64,000 nucleotides of DNA from Shimia sp039969785 (GCF_039969785.1 NZ_JBDVNC010000013.1:62001-126000), one strand, 5' to 3'; shown: positions 33,758 through 42,244, counted from the stretch's first letter. A program made the numbers and translations. Notes: generated by a model not told the origin, from the sequence alone.

Positions 33758-34528
33758 ATGGGACTGGAATTTGCCAATACATTAAAACACTGGCGACAAG
33801 CGCGGCGGATCAGCCAGCTTGACCTTGGTCTTTCTGCCGGGGTGTCGTCTCGCCATATTTCATTTCTAGAGACCGGGCGGTCGCGCCCCAGCCGCGGGAT
33901 GGTGTTGCGCTTGTGTGACGAGCTGGCCGTGCCGTTCTCTGATCGCAACCGCATGCTGACGGCGGCGGGGCTAAGCCCGGCATACGGCAAACGACAGATG
34001 CGGGAAGAAGACATGGCGCCGGTGCGCGCGGCGGTATCATGGACATTGCAGCGCCACGATCCGTATCCGGCGATGGCGTTTGGCCGGCATTGGCTGTTGG
34101 TCGACATGAATGCTGCCTCGGCGCGTCTCTTGGGGGGGCTTGGTCTCAAGGTCGGAGACAGCCTGATTGACATGCTGGCCGATAATCCGGCAGTTTTACA
34201 ATCCCTTGAAAACTATGAGGAAGTTGTGCGGCACACAATTGCCCGGTTGCGCACGGAAAGCGCGCATTTCGGGCATGACCCGGTGCTGGAGGCGGGCATT
34301 GTCAAGTTGTCTGCACGGCTTGATGGGGCCGAGGACGCAATGATCGGGATTAAGCCCGCCGTGATCCCCGCCATTTACCTGTTTGGCGGCATTCGGTTGT
34401 CGCTGTTTTCGACGATCAGCCAGTTTGGATCCGCCGAGGACATAGCCCTGAGCGAATTGAAGATTGAGATGATGTTTCCGGCCGATGACGCGACGCGGCA
34501 CGCGTTAGAGGGGTTCGCCGCGTCGTGA
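33758..34528 (+). CDS. XRE-family regulator with MmyB-like ligand domain
   Basis: 256 aa from the ATG at 33758 (CGGAGG upstream). The N-terminal helix-turn-helix spans residues 7-60: LKHWRQARRISQLDLGLSAGVSSRHISFLETGRSRPS, followed by VLRLCDELAVPFSDRNRMLTAAGLSPAYG. The C-terminal part (PYPAMAFGRHWLLVDMNAASARLLGGL...) resembles the PAS-like MmyB ligand-binding domain, which is thought to bind fatty-acid-like molecules. It should regulate itself and the divergent membrane-protein gene. It is too short to be a ScfR-type regulator. Confidence 0.86.
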   Translation: MGLEFANTLKHWRQARRISQLDLGLSAGVSSRHISFLETGRSRPSRGMVLRLCDELAVPFSDRNRMLTAAGLSPAYGKRQMREEDMAPVRAAVSWTLQRHDPYPAMAFGRHWLLVDMNAASARLLGGLGLKVGDSLIDMLADNPAVLQSLENYEEVVRHTIARLRTESAHFGHDPVLEAGIVKLSARLDGAEDAMIGIKPAVIPAIYLFGGIRLSLFSTISQFGSAEDIALSELKIEMMFPADDATRHALEGFAAS

Positions 34529-34537
34529 ATGCTTTGG

Positions 34538-34732
34538 TTATTTCTGGCTTAGCGGGCATGTGGCGAACCCAAAGATCGAATAGAGCGGGCAGGTGCCCAG
34601 CAGGCCCGTGACAAGCGGTACGACGCCAATCCACATCCACGCGCCATAACCCATTAATGCGCCAATGATCAGCAACGCGCCAATCACGATGCGTGCGATC
34701 TTGTCGATTTGACCAACATTCTTTGCAAACAT
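34538..34732 (-). CDS. DUF2892 (YgaP-like) small membrane protein
   Basis: 64 aa, two membrane helices (IVIGALLIIGALMGYGAW and IGVVPLVTGLLGTCPLYSIFG). It matches the DUF2892 pattern: MFAKNVGQIDKIARIVIG at the N-terminus and LLGTCPLYSIFGFATCPL with two conserved Cys at the C-terminus. In other bacteria such domains occur fused to rhodanese (YgaP). Here the gene stands alone. Confidence 0.87.
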   Translation of the reverse strand: MFAKNVGQIDKIARIVIGALLIIGALMGYGAWMWIGVVPLVTGLLGTCPLYSIFGFATCPLSQK

Positions 34733-34826
34733 ATTCCTGTCCTCTGCTTCAGGTGATGCAGAGGACTTTATATAATGATTTTGGAATGTGAAATGATCTG
34801 GCTCAAGTCACCCGATCACAATCCGG

Positions 34827-35699
34827 TTACGAACGCCCGCGTTTTTCAAATCGGGGCAACATGGCCGAGAAATCCGTACCCAGCCCGGTCTCGTTTTCCA
34901 CAAACTGTTCGTAAAGCGCTGTAGCGTGTTGACCCAAAGGCGTATCGGCGTCCGCGCTTTGCGCGGCTTGTTGGCTGAGCCGCAGGTCTTTGAGCATCAG
35001 TTCCGACGCAAAACCGGGTTGATAGCCGTTATCTGCTGGCGATTGTGGGCCGACACCGGGGGCGGGGCAATAAGCGTTCATGGTCCAGCTATAGCCAGAC
35101 GACGTGGACACGACGTCGAACATTTTCTGACGGTCCAACCCGAGTTTGTCTGCCAGCGCAAAGGCTTCGCAGGTTGCGATCATGGTCACGCCCAGGATCA
35201 TATTGTTGCAGATCTTGGCGGCTTGTCCGGCACCGGACGCGCCGCAATGCACGGCCTTTTGACCCATAATGTCAAACAGCGGATCGGCCTTAGCAAAGGC
35301 ATCGGCGCTGCCGCCTGCCATAAAGGTGAGCGTCCCGGCAGAAGCACCACCAACTCCGCCAGAGACCGGCGCGTCGACGGGTAACAATCCGGCGTTGGTT
35401 GCGTCAGCCGCAACCGCGCGGGCGCTGTCGACGTCAACGGTAGAGCAATCTACAAATGCGGTGCCTGTGGACATGACGGGGACAATCTCGGCGGCGACGG
35501 CGCGCAGGATGGCGCCATTGGGCAACATGGTGATGACAATTTCGGCGTCTTTGGCGGCCTCTGCGCCTGTATCGGCCAGCTGCACGCCCTCAATCGCAAC
35601 ATCCGCCATATCAAAGCCCGTGACGTCGTGACCGGCTGCCGCCAGATTGGCCGCCATGGGGCCACCCATATTTCCCAGTCCGATGAACCCGATTTTCAT
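34827..35699 (-). CDS. mmsB: 3-hydroxyisobutyrate dehydrogenase
   Basis: 290 aa. It oxidises 3-hydroxyisobutyrate to methylmalonate semialdehyde with NAD+ in valine breakdown. N-terminal dinucleotide site IGFIGLGNMGGPMAANLAAAGHDVTGFD; substrate motif DAPVSGGVGGASAGTLTFMAGG; catalytic lysine region GAGQAAKICNNMILG; C-terminal ELMLKDLRLSQQAA. Last gene of acd-HIBCH-mmsB, four-base overlap with the hydrolase gene. The same operon and mmsA upstream confirm the pathway. Confidence 0.95.
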   Translation of the reverse strand: MKIGFIGLGNMGGPMAANLAAAGHDVTGFDMADVAIEGVQLADTGAEAAKDAEIVITMLPNGAILRAVAAEIVPVMSTGTAFVDCSTVDVDSARAVAADATNAGLLPVDAPVSGGVGGASAGTLTFMAGGSADAFAKADPLFDIMGQKAVHCGASGAGQAAKICNNMILGVTMIATCEAFALADKLGLDRQKMFDVVSTSSGYSWTMNAYCPAPGVGPQSPADNGYQPGFASELMLKDLRLSQQAAQSADADTPLGQHATALYEQFVENETGLGTDFSAMLPRFEKRGRS

Positions 35700-36742
35700 G
35701 CCGTCTCTCCCTTTTCAAATGTCAGCGCCGCAGATCCCAACGGCAAGAGCATCTGGCTCACCGCGACATCGGGCAGGGCGTCGATCGCGTGTTTCCATTG
35801 CGGATTGCGATCTTTGTCGATGATTTGCGCGCGAATGCCTTCAAGGAAATCACCGTGTTCCATAGCGCGATAAGTGAACCGGTATTCGCGGTCCAGCGCG
35901 GTTCGGAAATTGTCAGCTGCGCGCGCGCGGTGAATGATTTCCAATGCGCAGCCCATCGCAAGCGGCGAATTGCGAGACAGTTTTTTCAACGACTCTGCGG
36001 CAAAGTCAGATGTGCCTACGCGCAGTGCATTCACAATGTCGCGCAGGCTTTCCCCGCCAAAGCTGGCGTCGATATTGCTGGCCTGTTGCGCGATGGGGCC
36101 GGGCGCGACCCAGACACCGGCATCGTCGATCAACGACCAGTCGCCGGTGTCTTCCAGTTGGGCTATGAGGTCGGGCCAGTTGGCCTCGGGGATATAGTAA
36201 TCTGCAAAGCCGGTATGGATGGCGTCGCCCGCATTCAGCCGTGCTGCGGTGAGACCCAGATATTCGCCCATGCGTCCGGGCGCGAGGGCCAGAATATGGG
36301 AACCGCCCACATCCGGGACGAGCCCAATGCCACATTCCGGCATGGCAATCTGGCTCGTGTCACCGACCACACGGTGCGAGGCATGACAGCCCACGCCAAC
36401 ACCACCACCCATGGTGAACCCCTGCATAAAGCTGGCCACCGGCTTGGGAAATTCGAACATTTTGGCGTTCATGCGGTATTCGTCGGCCCAGAATATCTGA
36501 CCATAGGCAAAGTCGCCCTTGGTGCCGGTTTCATACAGCTCGGCAATGTCGCCACCTGCGCAAAAAGCTTTTTCGCCCTGTGCGTCGATCACGATCATCT
36601 TCACGTCATCATCCTGCGCCCACGCGTCCAGCGCGTCCTCGATCGCGAGGCACATCTGATAGCTCATCGCGTTCAGCGCCCTGGGGCGGGTAAAGGTAAT
36701 GCGTCCGGTTTGGCCGGATTTGCGGATGTGGATGTCGCTCAT
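35696..36742 (-). CDS. 3-hydroxyisobutyryl-CoA hydrolase (enoyl-CoA hydratase family)
   Basis: 348 aa, longer than simple enoyl-CoA hydratases (about 260 aa) and the right size for HIBCH. Crotonase-fold features: FTRPRALNAMSYQMCLAIEDAL, the oxyanion-hole segment FCAGGDIAELYETG, FMQGFTMGGGVGVGCHASHRVVGD, MPECGIGLVPDVGGSHILA and the HIBCH-type C-terminal region EYRFTYRAMEHGDFLEGIRAQIIDKDRNPQW. It should release 3-hydroxyisobutyrate from its CoA ester so that MmsB can act. Four-base overlaps on both sides tie it to the operon. Confidence 0.92.
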   Translation of the reverse strand: MSDIHIRKSGQTGRITFTRPRALNAMSYQMCLAIEDALDAWAQDDDVKMIVIDAQGEKAFCAGGDIAELYETGTKGDFAYGQIFWADEYRMNAKMFEFPKPVASFMQGFTMGGGVGVGCHASHRVVGDTSQIAMPECGIGLVPDVGGSHILALAPGRMGEYLGLTAARLNAGDAIHTGFADYYIPEANWPDLIAQLEDTGDWSLIDDAGVWVAPGPIAQQASNIDASFGGESLRDIVNALRVGTSDFAAESLKKLSRNSPLAMGCALEIIHRARAADNFRTALDREYRFTYRAMEHGDFLEGIRAQIIDKDRNPQWKHAIDALPDVAVSQMLLPLGSAALTFEKGETA

Positions 36743-37884
36743 GCCGCCTCGGATATCATCTGGCGTGAAATGATCAGGCGCATGATTTCATTGGTGCCTT
36801 CGAGGATCTGATGCACGCGTAGATCGCGCACGATTTTCTCGATGCCATAATCAGCAAGGTAGCCATAGCCGCCGTGCAATTGCAGGCAGCCATTGGCGAC
36901 CTCGAAGGATGCGTCCGTGACCATCAGTTTGGCCATGGCGCAAAATTTTGAGGCATCATGGGTGCCGTTATCCAGTTTCCATGCGGCCTGGCGCAGAAAG
37001 ATGCGCGACGCCTGAAGCTTGGTTTCAAACTCGGCCAGTTTGAATTGCAGGGCCTGAAACTGGTTAATGGTTTTGCCAAAGGCCTTGCGTTCGGACATGT
37101 ATTGCATCGTCAGGTCCAGCGCATTCTGGGCACCGCCAAGCGCAGAAGCCGCAATGTTCAGCCGCCCGCCGTCAAGGCCCGCCATGGCATAGGTAAACCC
37201 GCGGCCTTCTTCGCCGATCAGGTTGTCAGCAGGGACTTTGCAATCATCGAACTGTACCTGCGCCGTGGGTTGTGCCAGCCAGCCCATTTTCTTTTCCAGC
37301 GCGCCAAAGCTGAGACCGTCGGCGCCGTCTTCGACGACAACGGTGGAAATGCCTTTGGGCCCGTCATCGCCGGTGCGCACCATGGTGACATAGGCATCCG
37401 AATAGCCCCCGCCCGAGATGAACGCCTTGGTGCCATTCAGGACATAGCCGTCATTGGACCGTGCGGCGCGGGTTTTCAGGGCGGCCGCGTCCGACCCTGA
37501 GCCGGGTTCGGTCAGGCAATAGGAAAACACTTTGGACATGGTGCAAAGGTCGGGCAGCCATTTTTGCTTGGTCTCTTCGCTGCCGAATTTGTCGATCATA
37601 CCGCCGCACATATTGTGGATCGACAGGAATGAACCAACGGCGGGGCAGGCCATGGCCAGTGCCTCAAAGACCAAAGTTGCATCCAGCCGCGACAGGCCGG
37701 ATCCACCGTATTCTTCGGACACATAGATACCACCCAGACCCAATTCAGCAACCTGTGGCCAGAGCTCTTTGGGAATTGTGCCAGCCGCTTCCCAGTCCTG
37801 AGCATGCGGGGCGATGTGCTCTTGGGCAAATCCATGCGCCATGTCAAAGATCAGGGCTTGTTCCTCGGTCAGTGAAAAGTCCAT
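36739..37884 (-). CDS. Acyl-CoA dehydrogenase, probably isobutyryl-CoA specific
   Basis: 381 aa. FAD enzyme: FSYCLTEPGSGSDAAALKTRA, AFISGGGYSDAYVTMVRTG, GRLNIAASALGGAQNALDLTMQYMSERKAFGK and QLHGGYGYLADYGIEKIVRDLRVHQILEGTNEIMRLI at the C-terminus. First gene of acd-HIBCH-mmsB, so the substrate is most likely isobutyryl-CoA from valine. The enoyl-CoA hydratase needed for the second step is not in the window. Two inverted repeats lie upstream, one resembling the short-chain acyl-CoA regulator site. Confidence 0.92.
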   Translation of the reverse strand: MDFSLTEEQALIFDMAHGFAQEHIAPHAQDWEAAGTIPKELWPQVAELGLGGIYVSEEYGGSGLSRLDATLVFEALAMACPAVGSFLSIHNMCGGMIDKFGSEETKQKWLPDLCTMSKVFSYCLTEPGSGSDAAALKTRAARSNDGYVLNGTKAFISGGGYSDAYVTMVRTGDDGPKGISTVVVEDGADGLSFGALEKKMGWLAQPTAQVQFDDCKVPADNLIGEEGRGFTYAMAGLDGGRLNIAASALGGAQNALDLTMQYMSERKAFGKTINQFQALQFKLAEFETKLQASRIFLRQAAWKLDNGTHDASKFCAMAKLMVTDASFEVANGCLQLHGGYGYLADYGIEKIVRDLRVHQILEGTNEIMRLIISRQMISEAA

Positions 37885-37930
37885 CTGTGTCCTCCAGCCG
37901 TCTTAAATGAACGTCTGTTTAATTATACAT

Positions 37931-37942
37931 TTCTTGCAAGAA
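37931..37942. promoter_or_regulatory. Palindrome upstream of the acyl-CoA dehydrogenase gene
   Basis: Perfect 12-bp palindrome TTCTTGCAAGAA, 47 bases before the start codon. It shares the TTGCAA core with the larger repeat at 37956-37981. Confidence 0.4.
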
Positions 37943-37955
37943 TATGTCAGGCCGC

Positions 37956-37981
37956 AATTTTGCAAGCCGTTTTGCAAAATT
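37956..37981. promoter_or_regulatory. Inverted repeat resembling a ScfR/PccR-type operator
   Basis: Perfect 10-bp inverted repeat AATTTTGCAA-N6-TTGCAAAATT. Within it is TTTGCAAG-CCGT-TTTGCAAA (37959-37978), one mismatch from the motif TTTGCAAA-X4-TTTGCAAA that I recall for the short-chain acyl-CoA regulator PccR of Rhodobacter sphaeroides. It lies 75-97 bases upstream of the acyl-CoA dehydrogenase start and overlaps the last codon of the YbdK-like gene. Confidence 0.6.
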
Positions 37982-39110
37982 ACAGGTCCCTGTGGAATTC
38001 TTCGGTCAGATGTTTCACTACGGCGCGCAATGCCTGATCATGGCTATAGTCTGCCTGAATGGCATCAGCATAGACGGCGCGCTGGTTGTCGGCGCTGGTG
38101 CCGGTTTGCAAAATCGCCAGAACATTCTGGATTTCGTCATGGCTGTCTAATGCGGCTGCGTCTTCCTGAAGCAGGTCAATCAGCTCGGTCATCAGGTCGA
38201 CAAAAGGCACAATTTCGCGTTGTCCCCAGTCAATCAGGCCTTCGCTTGTGCCGTATCTTTGCGCGCGCCATCGGTTTTCTTCGATCAGGAACTGGTCGTA
38301 AATCCGCCAGCGTTGGTTGCGTGTGGCCAGACGCCAGAGCATGCGGCACAGCGCCTGGGTCAGGGCAGCGAGGGTCAGGGTGGTTTCCAGCCGGGGTGAG
38401 ACATCGCAAATACGCGATTCAATGGTGGGAAACCGGGAGGAAGGGCGCAAATCCCACCAGATTTTCGACGCGTCTTCGATCACGCCAACATCGGTCATGG
38501 CCTGAACCGAACGTTCATAGGTTGACCAGCTGTCCATCTGCGGGGGCACGCCGGTGCGGGGCAGGTTGTCAAAGACGGTCAGTCGATAACAAGCCAGACC
38601 GGTGTCTTCGCCTTGCCAGTAGGGGGACGAGCAGCTGAGCGCCAGAAGATGGGGCAGGAAATAGCGCAGCTGGTTCATCAGATCGATGCGCAGGTCGGGG
38701 TTTTCGATTCCGACATGCACGTGCTGGCCACAGATCAGCATGCGCCGCACAACCCCGCCCAGATCATCACGCAGCGCGTTGTAGCGGGCTTTGTTGGTGT
38801 GATGCTGATCGCGCCAGTCCGAAAACGGATGGCAGGACGCCGCAATAGGCGCGAGGTTGAACCGTGCGGCCTCTTCGGCGACGGTTGCGCGCAGTTTGCG
38901 CAAATCTTCGCGGGCCTGGCCGACAGTCTTACAGACTTGCGACCCAATCTCGATCTGACAGTTCAGGTATTCCGGGGCAAACTGACCTTGTAGCCGACTG
39001 GAGCAGGCCTCCATCAACGCTTCGGGCGCGGGCGCAAGGTCGAAGCTGTCGAGATCAACCAGCAGATATTCTTCTTCGACGCCGATGGTGAAATCGGGTT
39101 CTTTCTGCAT
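37980..39110 (-). CDS. YbdK-type carboxylate-amine ligase (GCS2 family)
   Basis: 376 aa from the ATG at 39110. Family features: FTIGVEEEYLLVDLDSFDLAP near the N-terminus (acidic metal ligands), LNCQIEIGSQVCKTVGQAR, CHPFSDW, RMLICGQHVHVGI, WWDLRPSSRFPTIESRICDVSP and RWRAQRYG. Members resemble glutamate-cysteine ligase and show weak gamma-glutamyl ligase activity in E. coli; the real substrate is unknown. It lies between mmsA and the acyl-CoA dehydrogenase operon, but a terminator upstream and 95 bases downstream suggest a separate unit. Confidence 0.9.
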   Translation of the reverse strand: MQKEPDFTIGVEEEYLLVDLDSFDLAPAPEALMEACSSRLQGQFAPEYLNCQIEIGSQVCKTVGQAREDLRKLRATVAEEAARFNLAPIAASCHPFSDWRDQHHTNKARYNALRDDLGGVVRRMLICGQHVHVGIENPDLRIDLMNQLRYFLPHLLALSCSSPYWQGEDTGLACYRLTVFDNLPRTGVPPQMDSWSTYERSVQAMTDVGVIEDASKIWWDLRPSSRFPTIESRICDVSPRLETTLTLAALTQALCRMLWRLATRNQRWRIYDQFLIEENRWRAQRYGTSEGLIDWGQREIVPFVDLMTELIDLLQEDAAALDSHDEIQNVLAILQTGTSADNQRAVYADAIQADYSHDQALRAVVKHLTEEFHRDL

Positions 39111-39196
39111 GGCTCGGCCTCCCAACTGACACAAGACCAAGTTCAGCAGGAAAGCGACATGATTTCAAGCGTTCACACGAAGGCGCGGTTCAAATG

Positions 39197-39227
39197 AAAA
39201 AGCCCCGGCGCATGCGCCGGGGCTTTT
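39197..39227 (-). terminator. Intrinsic terminator after mmsA
   Basis: Near-perfect repeat AAAGCCCCGGCGC/GCGCCGGGGCTTT around AT, flanked on the mmsA side by a T-run on the minus strand. It lies about 25 bases past the mmsA stop. Confidence 0.88.
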
Positions 39228-39249
39228 CCGTAAATAAATGACTAAAGGC

Positions 39250-40749
39250 TTAGTCCATTGCTTTGAAGTTGAATTCGCCGCCTTCTTTGATGCCCGAGGG
39301 CCAGCGTGCGGTCACGGTTTTGGTGCGTGTGTAGAATTTGAACGCGTCCGGGCCGTGTTGGTTCAGGTCACCAAAGGCAGATTTTTTCCAGCCGCCAAAG
39401 GTGTGATAGGCCAATGGAACCGGGATGGGTACGTTCACGCCGACCATGCCGATGTTGATGCGGTTTGCAAAGTCACGTGCGGCGTCGCCGTCGCGGGTGA
39501 AGATTGCTGTGCCGTTGCCATATTCGTGGTCCATCGCCAGACCAAGAGCCTCTTCATAGCTTTGAGCACGCACGGTTGCCAGAACCGGACCAAAGATCTC
39601 TTTCTTGTAGATGTCCATGTCCGGGGTCACGTTGTCGAACAGGTGTGGGCCAACAAAATATCCGTCCTCGTAGCCCTGCAGGCTAAAGTCACGACCATCC
39701 ACAACCAGCTTGGCGCCCTGATCCACACCGGTTTCGACCAGACGCAGGATGTTTTCCTTGGCGGCGGCTGTAACAACCGGGCCGTAATCGACGTCGTTGC
39801 CAGCAGTGTAAGGGCCAACTTTCAGGTTTTCGACACGTGGCACCAGCTTTTCGATCAGACGGTCAGCCGTGTCATCGCCAACAGGGACCGCGACCGAGAT
39901 CGCCATGCAACGTTCGCCAGCAGCGCCATATCCCGCACCAACAAGCGCATCAGCCGCTTTGTCCATGTCCGCATCGGGCATAATGATCATGTGGTTTTTC
40001 GCGCCGCCAAAGCACTGAACCCGTTTACCTTGGGCACAGCCGGTGCCGTAGATATATTCAGCGATTGGGGTCGAGCCGACGAAACCAACCGATTGGATGA
40101 TTGGATCAAACAGGATTGCGTCTACGGCTTCTTTGTCGCCGTTTACGACTTGCAGAATACCCTTGGGCAATCCGGCTTCTTCCAGCAATTCCGCGAGCAT
40201 CAAAGGCACAGAAGGATCGCGTTCGGATGGTTTCAGAATGAAGGCGTTGCCACAGGCAATGGCCGGGGCAAACATCCACATTGGGATCATGGCCGGAAAG
40301 TTGAATGGCGTAATACCAGCGGTCACACCCAGCGCCTGACGCATCGAATAGATGTCGATGCCGGGGCCGGCGCTGTCGGTGTATTCACCTTTCAGCAGCT
40401 CTGGCGCGCCAATGCAATATTCGACAACTTCCAGACCACGCTGCACGTCGCCAGCCGCATCAGGCAGAGTTTTTCCGTGCTCGCGGCTCAGCGCTTCGGC
40501 CAGTTTGTCCATGTCGCGGTTCAGCAAACTGACAAATTTCATCAGAACGCGTGCGCGACGTTGCGGGTTTGTGGCGGCCCAGGCTGGTTGCGCAGCGGCG
40601 GCTACGGAAACGGCGTGTTCCATTTCTGCCTTGCTGGCAAGCGGGCACTTGGCCTGAACTTCGCCAGTGGCGGGGTTGTAGACGTCGGAAAAACGGCCTG
40701 ATGTGCCTTTGACATGGGCGCCGTCGATATAGTGAGTCAGTTCCTGCAT
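39250..40749 (-). CDS. mmsA: Methylmalonate-semialdehyde dehydrogenase (CoA-acylating)
   Basis: 499 aa from the ATG at 40749 (GGAGG seven bases upstream; the in-frame ATG at 40761 would put the ribosome binding site inside the gene). It converts methylmalonate semialdehyde to propionyl-CoA. Features: HYIDGAHVKGTSGRFSDVYNPATGEVQAKCPLASK, REHGKTLPDAAGDVQRGLEVVEYC, TPFNFPAMIPMWMFAPAIACGNAFILKPSERDPS, GSTPIAEYIY, the catalytic Cys in YGAAGERCMAIS, and FGPVLATVRA. It completes the valine route begun by the acd-HIBCH-mmsB operon. Divergent from a LysR regulator. Confidence 0.96.
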   Translation of the reverse strand: MQELTHYIDGAHVKGTSGRFSDVYNPATGEVQAKCPLASKAEMEHAVSVAAAAQPAWAATNPQRRARVLMKFVSLLNRDMDKLAEALSREHGKTLPDAAGDVQRGLEVVEYCIGAPELLKGEYTDSAGPGIDIYSMRQALGVTAGITPFNFPAMIPMWMFAPAIACGNAFILKPSERDPSVPLMLAELLEEAGLPKGILQVVNGDKEAVDAILFDPIIQSVGFVGSTPIAEYIYGTGCAQGKRVQCFGGAKNHMIIMPDADMDKAADALVGAGYGAAGERCMAISVAVPVGDDTADRLIEKLVPRVENLKVGPYTAGNDVDYGPVVTAAAKENILRLVETGVDQGAKLVVDGRDFSLQGYEDGYFVGPHLFDNVTPDMDIYKKEIFGPVLATVRAQSYEEALGLAMDHEYGNGTAIFTRDGDAARDFANRINIGMVGVNVPIPVPLAYHTFGGWKKSAFGDLNQHGPDAFKFYTRTKTVTARWPSGIKEGGEFNFKAMD

Positions 40750-40826
40750 GAGGTCCTCCATTCAAAATCTTGTGCAGAATAGGCTTGCAAAAATCAGGTG
40801 GAAAGAGCCATGTTTTCAAAATGGCA

Positions 40827-40840
40827 TTGCATTATTGCAA
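40827..40840. promoter_or_regulatory. Dyad between mmsA and the LysR gene
   Basis: Perfect inverted repeat TTGCA-TTAT-TGCAA in the 103-base divergent region, 13 bases before the LysR start codon. Its T...A spacing fits a LysR-type (T-N11-A) binding box. Confidence 0.5.
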
Positions 40841-40852
40841 AAGGGGGGCGAC

Positions 40853-41749
40853 ATGGATCCACAATGGGACGACTTGCGGGTATTTCTGGCAGTGGCACGC
40901 GAAGAAAGTCTTTCGGCGGCAGGACGTCGATTACATGTGGACCCGGCGACAGTGGGTCGCCGCGTGGCCCGGTTGGAAACATCCTATGAAACGCCTTTGT
41001 TTGTTAAATCACCAACTGGATATGCGTTGACTGATGCTGGGCAACGATTGATGTCTCATGCGATGCGTATCGAACAATCGCTGGAGGAAGCCGCCGAAGA
41101 TATGGTTGGACAATCTTCGGGATTGTCGGGCCAGATCAGGATTGGGGCGCCTGATGGTGCAGCCAACTACCTTTTGCCGCAGGTGTGTGCGAAAATCGCG
41201 CAGGATAACCCGGATTTGGAGATTCAGATTGTGGCTTTGCCGCGTCTGGTAAACTTGTCCAAACGAGAAGCAGATCTTGTGGTGGCAGTCAGCCCGCCAA
41301 CTGCCGGGCGTCTGACAGTTCAAAAAATCACGGACTACAAACTGCATCTCGCGGCTGCGCGCTGGTATCTAAGGCAGAATCCGCCGATCGAAACGTTGGA
41401 CGATTTAAAACACCATATGGTAGTTGGATACATTCCAGACATGATTTTTGATAAGGAATTGGACTACTTACAGGAAACCGGGGTACAACGTGTCCGGCTG
41501 GCCTCAAATTCAGCTTCGGTTCAGTTTAACTGGATCCGGCGCGGGTTCGGGGTCGGGATTGTGCATGACTTTGCCATTCCGTCAGGCAAGGCGATACTGA
41601 AGGTCTTACCGGAGCAGATTTCGCTGACGCGGAGCTTCTATTTGATCCGGCATTCAGATGATCGGCGCCTTGAGCGGATGAACAAGTTTGCCGAGGCTTT
41701 GTGCGATGGCCTGCGTCAGGAAGTCGCTCGACTGGAATCACAAACTTGA
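40853..41749 (+). CDS. LysR-family transcriptional regulator
   Basis: 298 aa from the ATG at 40853, preceded by AAGGGGGGCG. The N-terminal winged helix-turn-helix (residues 5-65: WDDLRVFLAVAREESLSAAGRRLHVDPATVGRRVARLETSYETPLFVKSPTGYALTDAG) is followed by the co-inducer domain (SGQIRIGAPDGAANYLLPQ). Divergent from mmsA with a LysR-type dyad between them, so mmsA control by a pathway metabolite is likely. Confidence 0.92.
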   Translation: MDPQWDDLRVFLAVAREESLSAAGRRLHVDPATVGRRVARLETSYETPLFVKSPTGYALTDAGQRLMSHAMRIEQSLEEAAEDMVGQSSGLSGQIRIGAPDGAANYLLPQVCAKIAQDNPDLEIQIVALPRLVNLSKREADLVVAVSPPTAGRLTVQKITDYKLHLAAARWYLRQNPPIETLDDLKHHMVVGYIPDMIFDKELDYLQETGVQRVRLASNSASVQFNWIRRGFGVGIVHDFAIPSGKAILKVLPEQISLTRSFYLIRHSDDRRLERMNKFAEALCDGLRQEVARLESQT

Positions 41750-41809
41750 CAAGACCGATTCTTACAGCAACGCTTGATTTTATGGAATTAATTTACGGGA
41801 GGTCCGCCA

Positions 41810-42244
41810 ATGCTAGTTAGCCAGATTCTCAAATCGAAAGGTTCTGAGGGCGTTTTGACTGTCACACCAGAAACATTGGTGTCAGAGGCGGCGAAAATTC
41901 TGGCCGAAAAGGGCATAGGAACCGTGATGGTGTCCGTTGATGGCGAAGTGCCCGCTGGTATTCTTTCGGAGCGTGATATTGTTCGGGAACTGGCACGGTC
42001 AGGATCTGGATGCCTGAAAGATTCGGTGGAAACCTACATGACATCCAATCTGGTGACATGCGGGCGCAACGACGATGCTGTTGAGGTTCTGGAAAAGATG
42101 ACCCAGGGCCGGTTCCGACACATGCCTGTACTGGAAGATGGCAAGCTGGTTGGCCTTGTTTCATTGGGGGATGCGGTCAAGGCTCGTCTGAGTGAACTGG
42201 CCATGGAGAAAGATGCCCTGCAGGGCATGATCATGGGGCACTGA
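41810..42244 (+). CDS. Tandem CBS-domain protein
   Basis: 144 aa made of two CBS motifs: VLTVTPETLVSEAAKILAEKGIGTVMVSVDGEVPAGILSERDIVRELA and MTSNLVTCGRNDDAVEVLEKMTQGRFRHMPVLEDGKLVGLVSLGDAVKARL. CBS pairs bind adenine nucleotides and act as energy or redox sensors. Free-standing versions in alphaproteobacteria have no fixed partner. CGGGAGG ribosome binding site about eight bases before the ATG. It is followed by coaD. Confidence 0.93.
   Translation: MLVSQILKSKGSEGVLTVTPETLVSEAAKILAEKGIGTVMVSVDGEVPAGILSERDIVRELARSGSGCLKDSVETYMTSNLVTCGRNDDAVEVLEKMTQGRFRHMPVLEDGKLVGLVSLGDAVKARLSELAMEKDALQGMIMGH

Noticed and set aside
35789..36811. Plus-strand open frame across the 3-hydroxyisobutyryl-CoA hydrolase gene
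   Set aside because: Antisense shadow with His-rich, non-family composition.
39238..40701. Plus-strand open frame of about 487 codons across mmsA
   Set aside because: Antisense to mmsA; composition is a mirror of the real gene.
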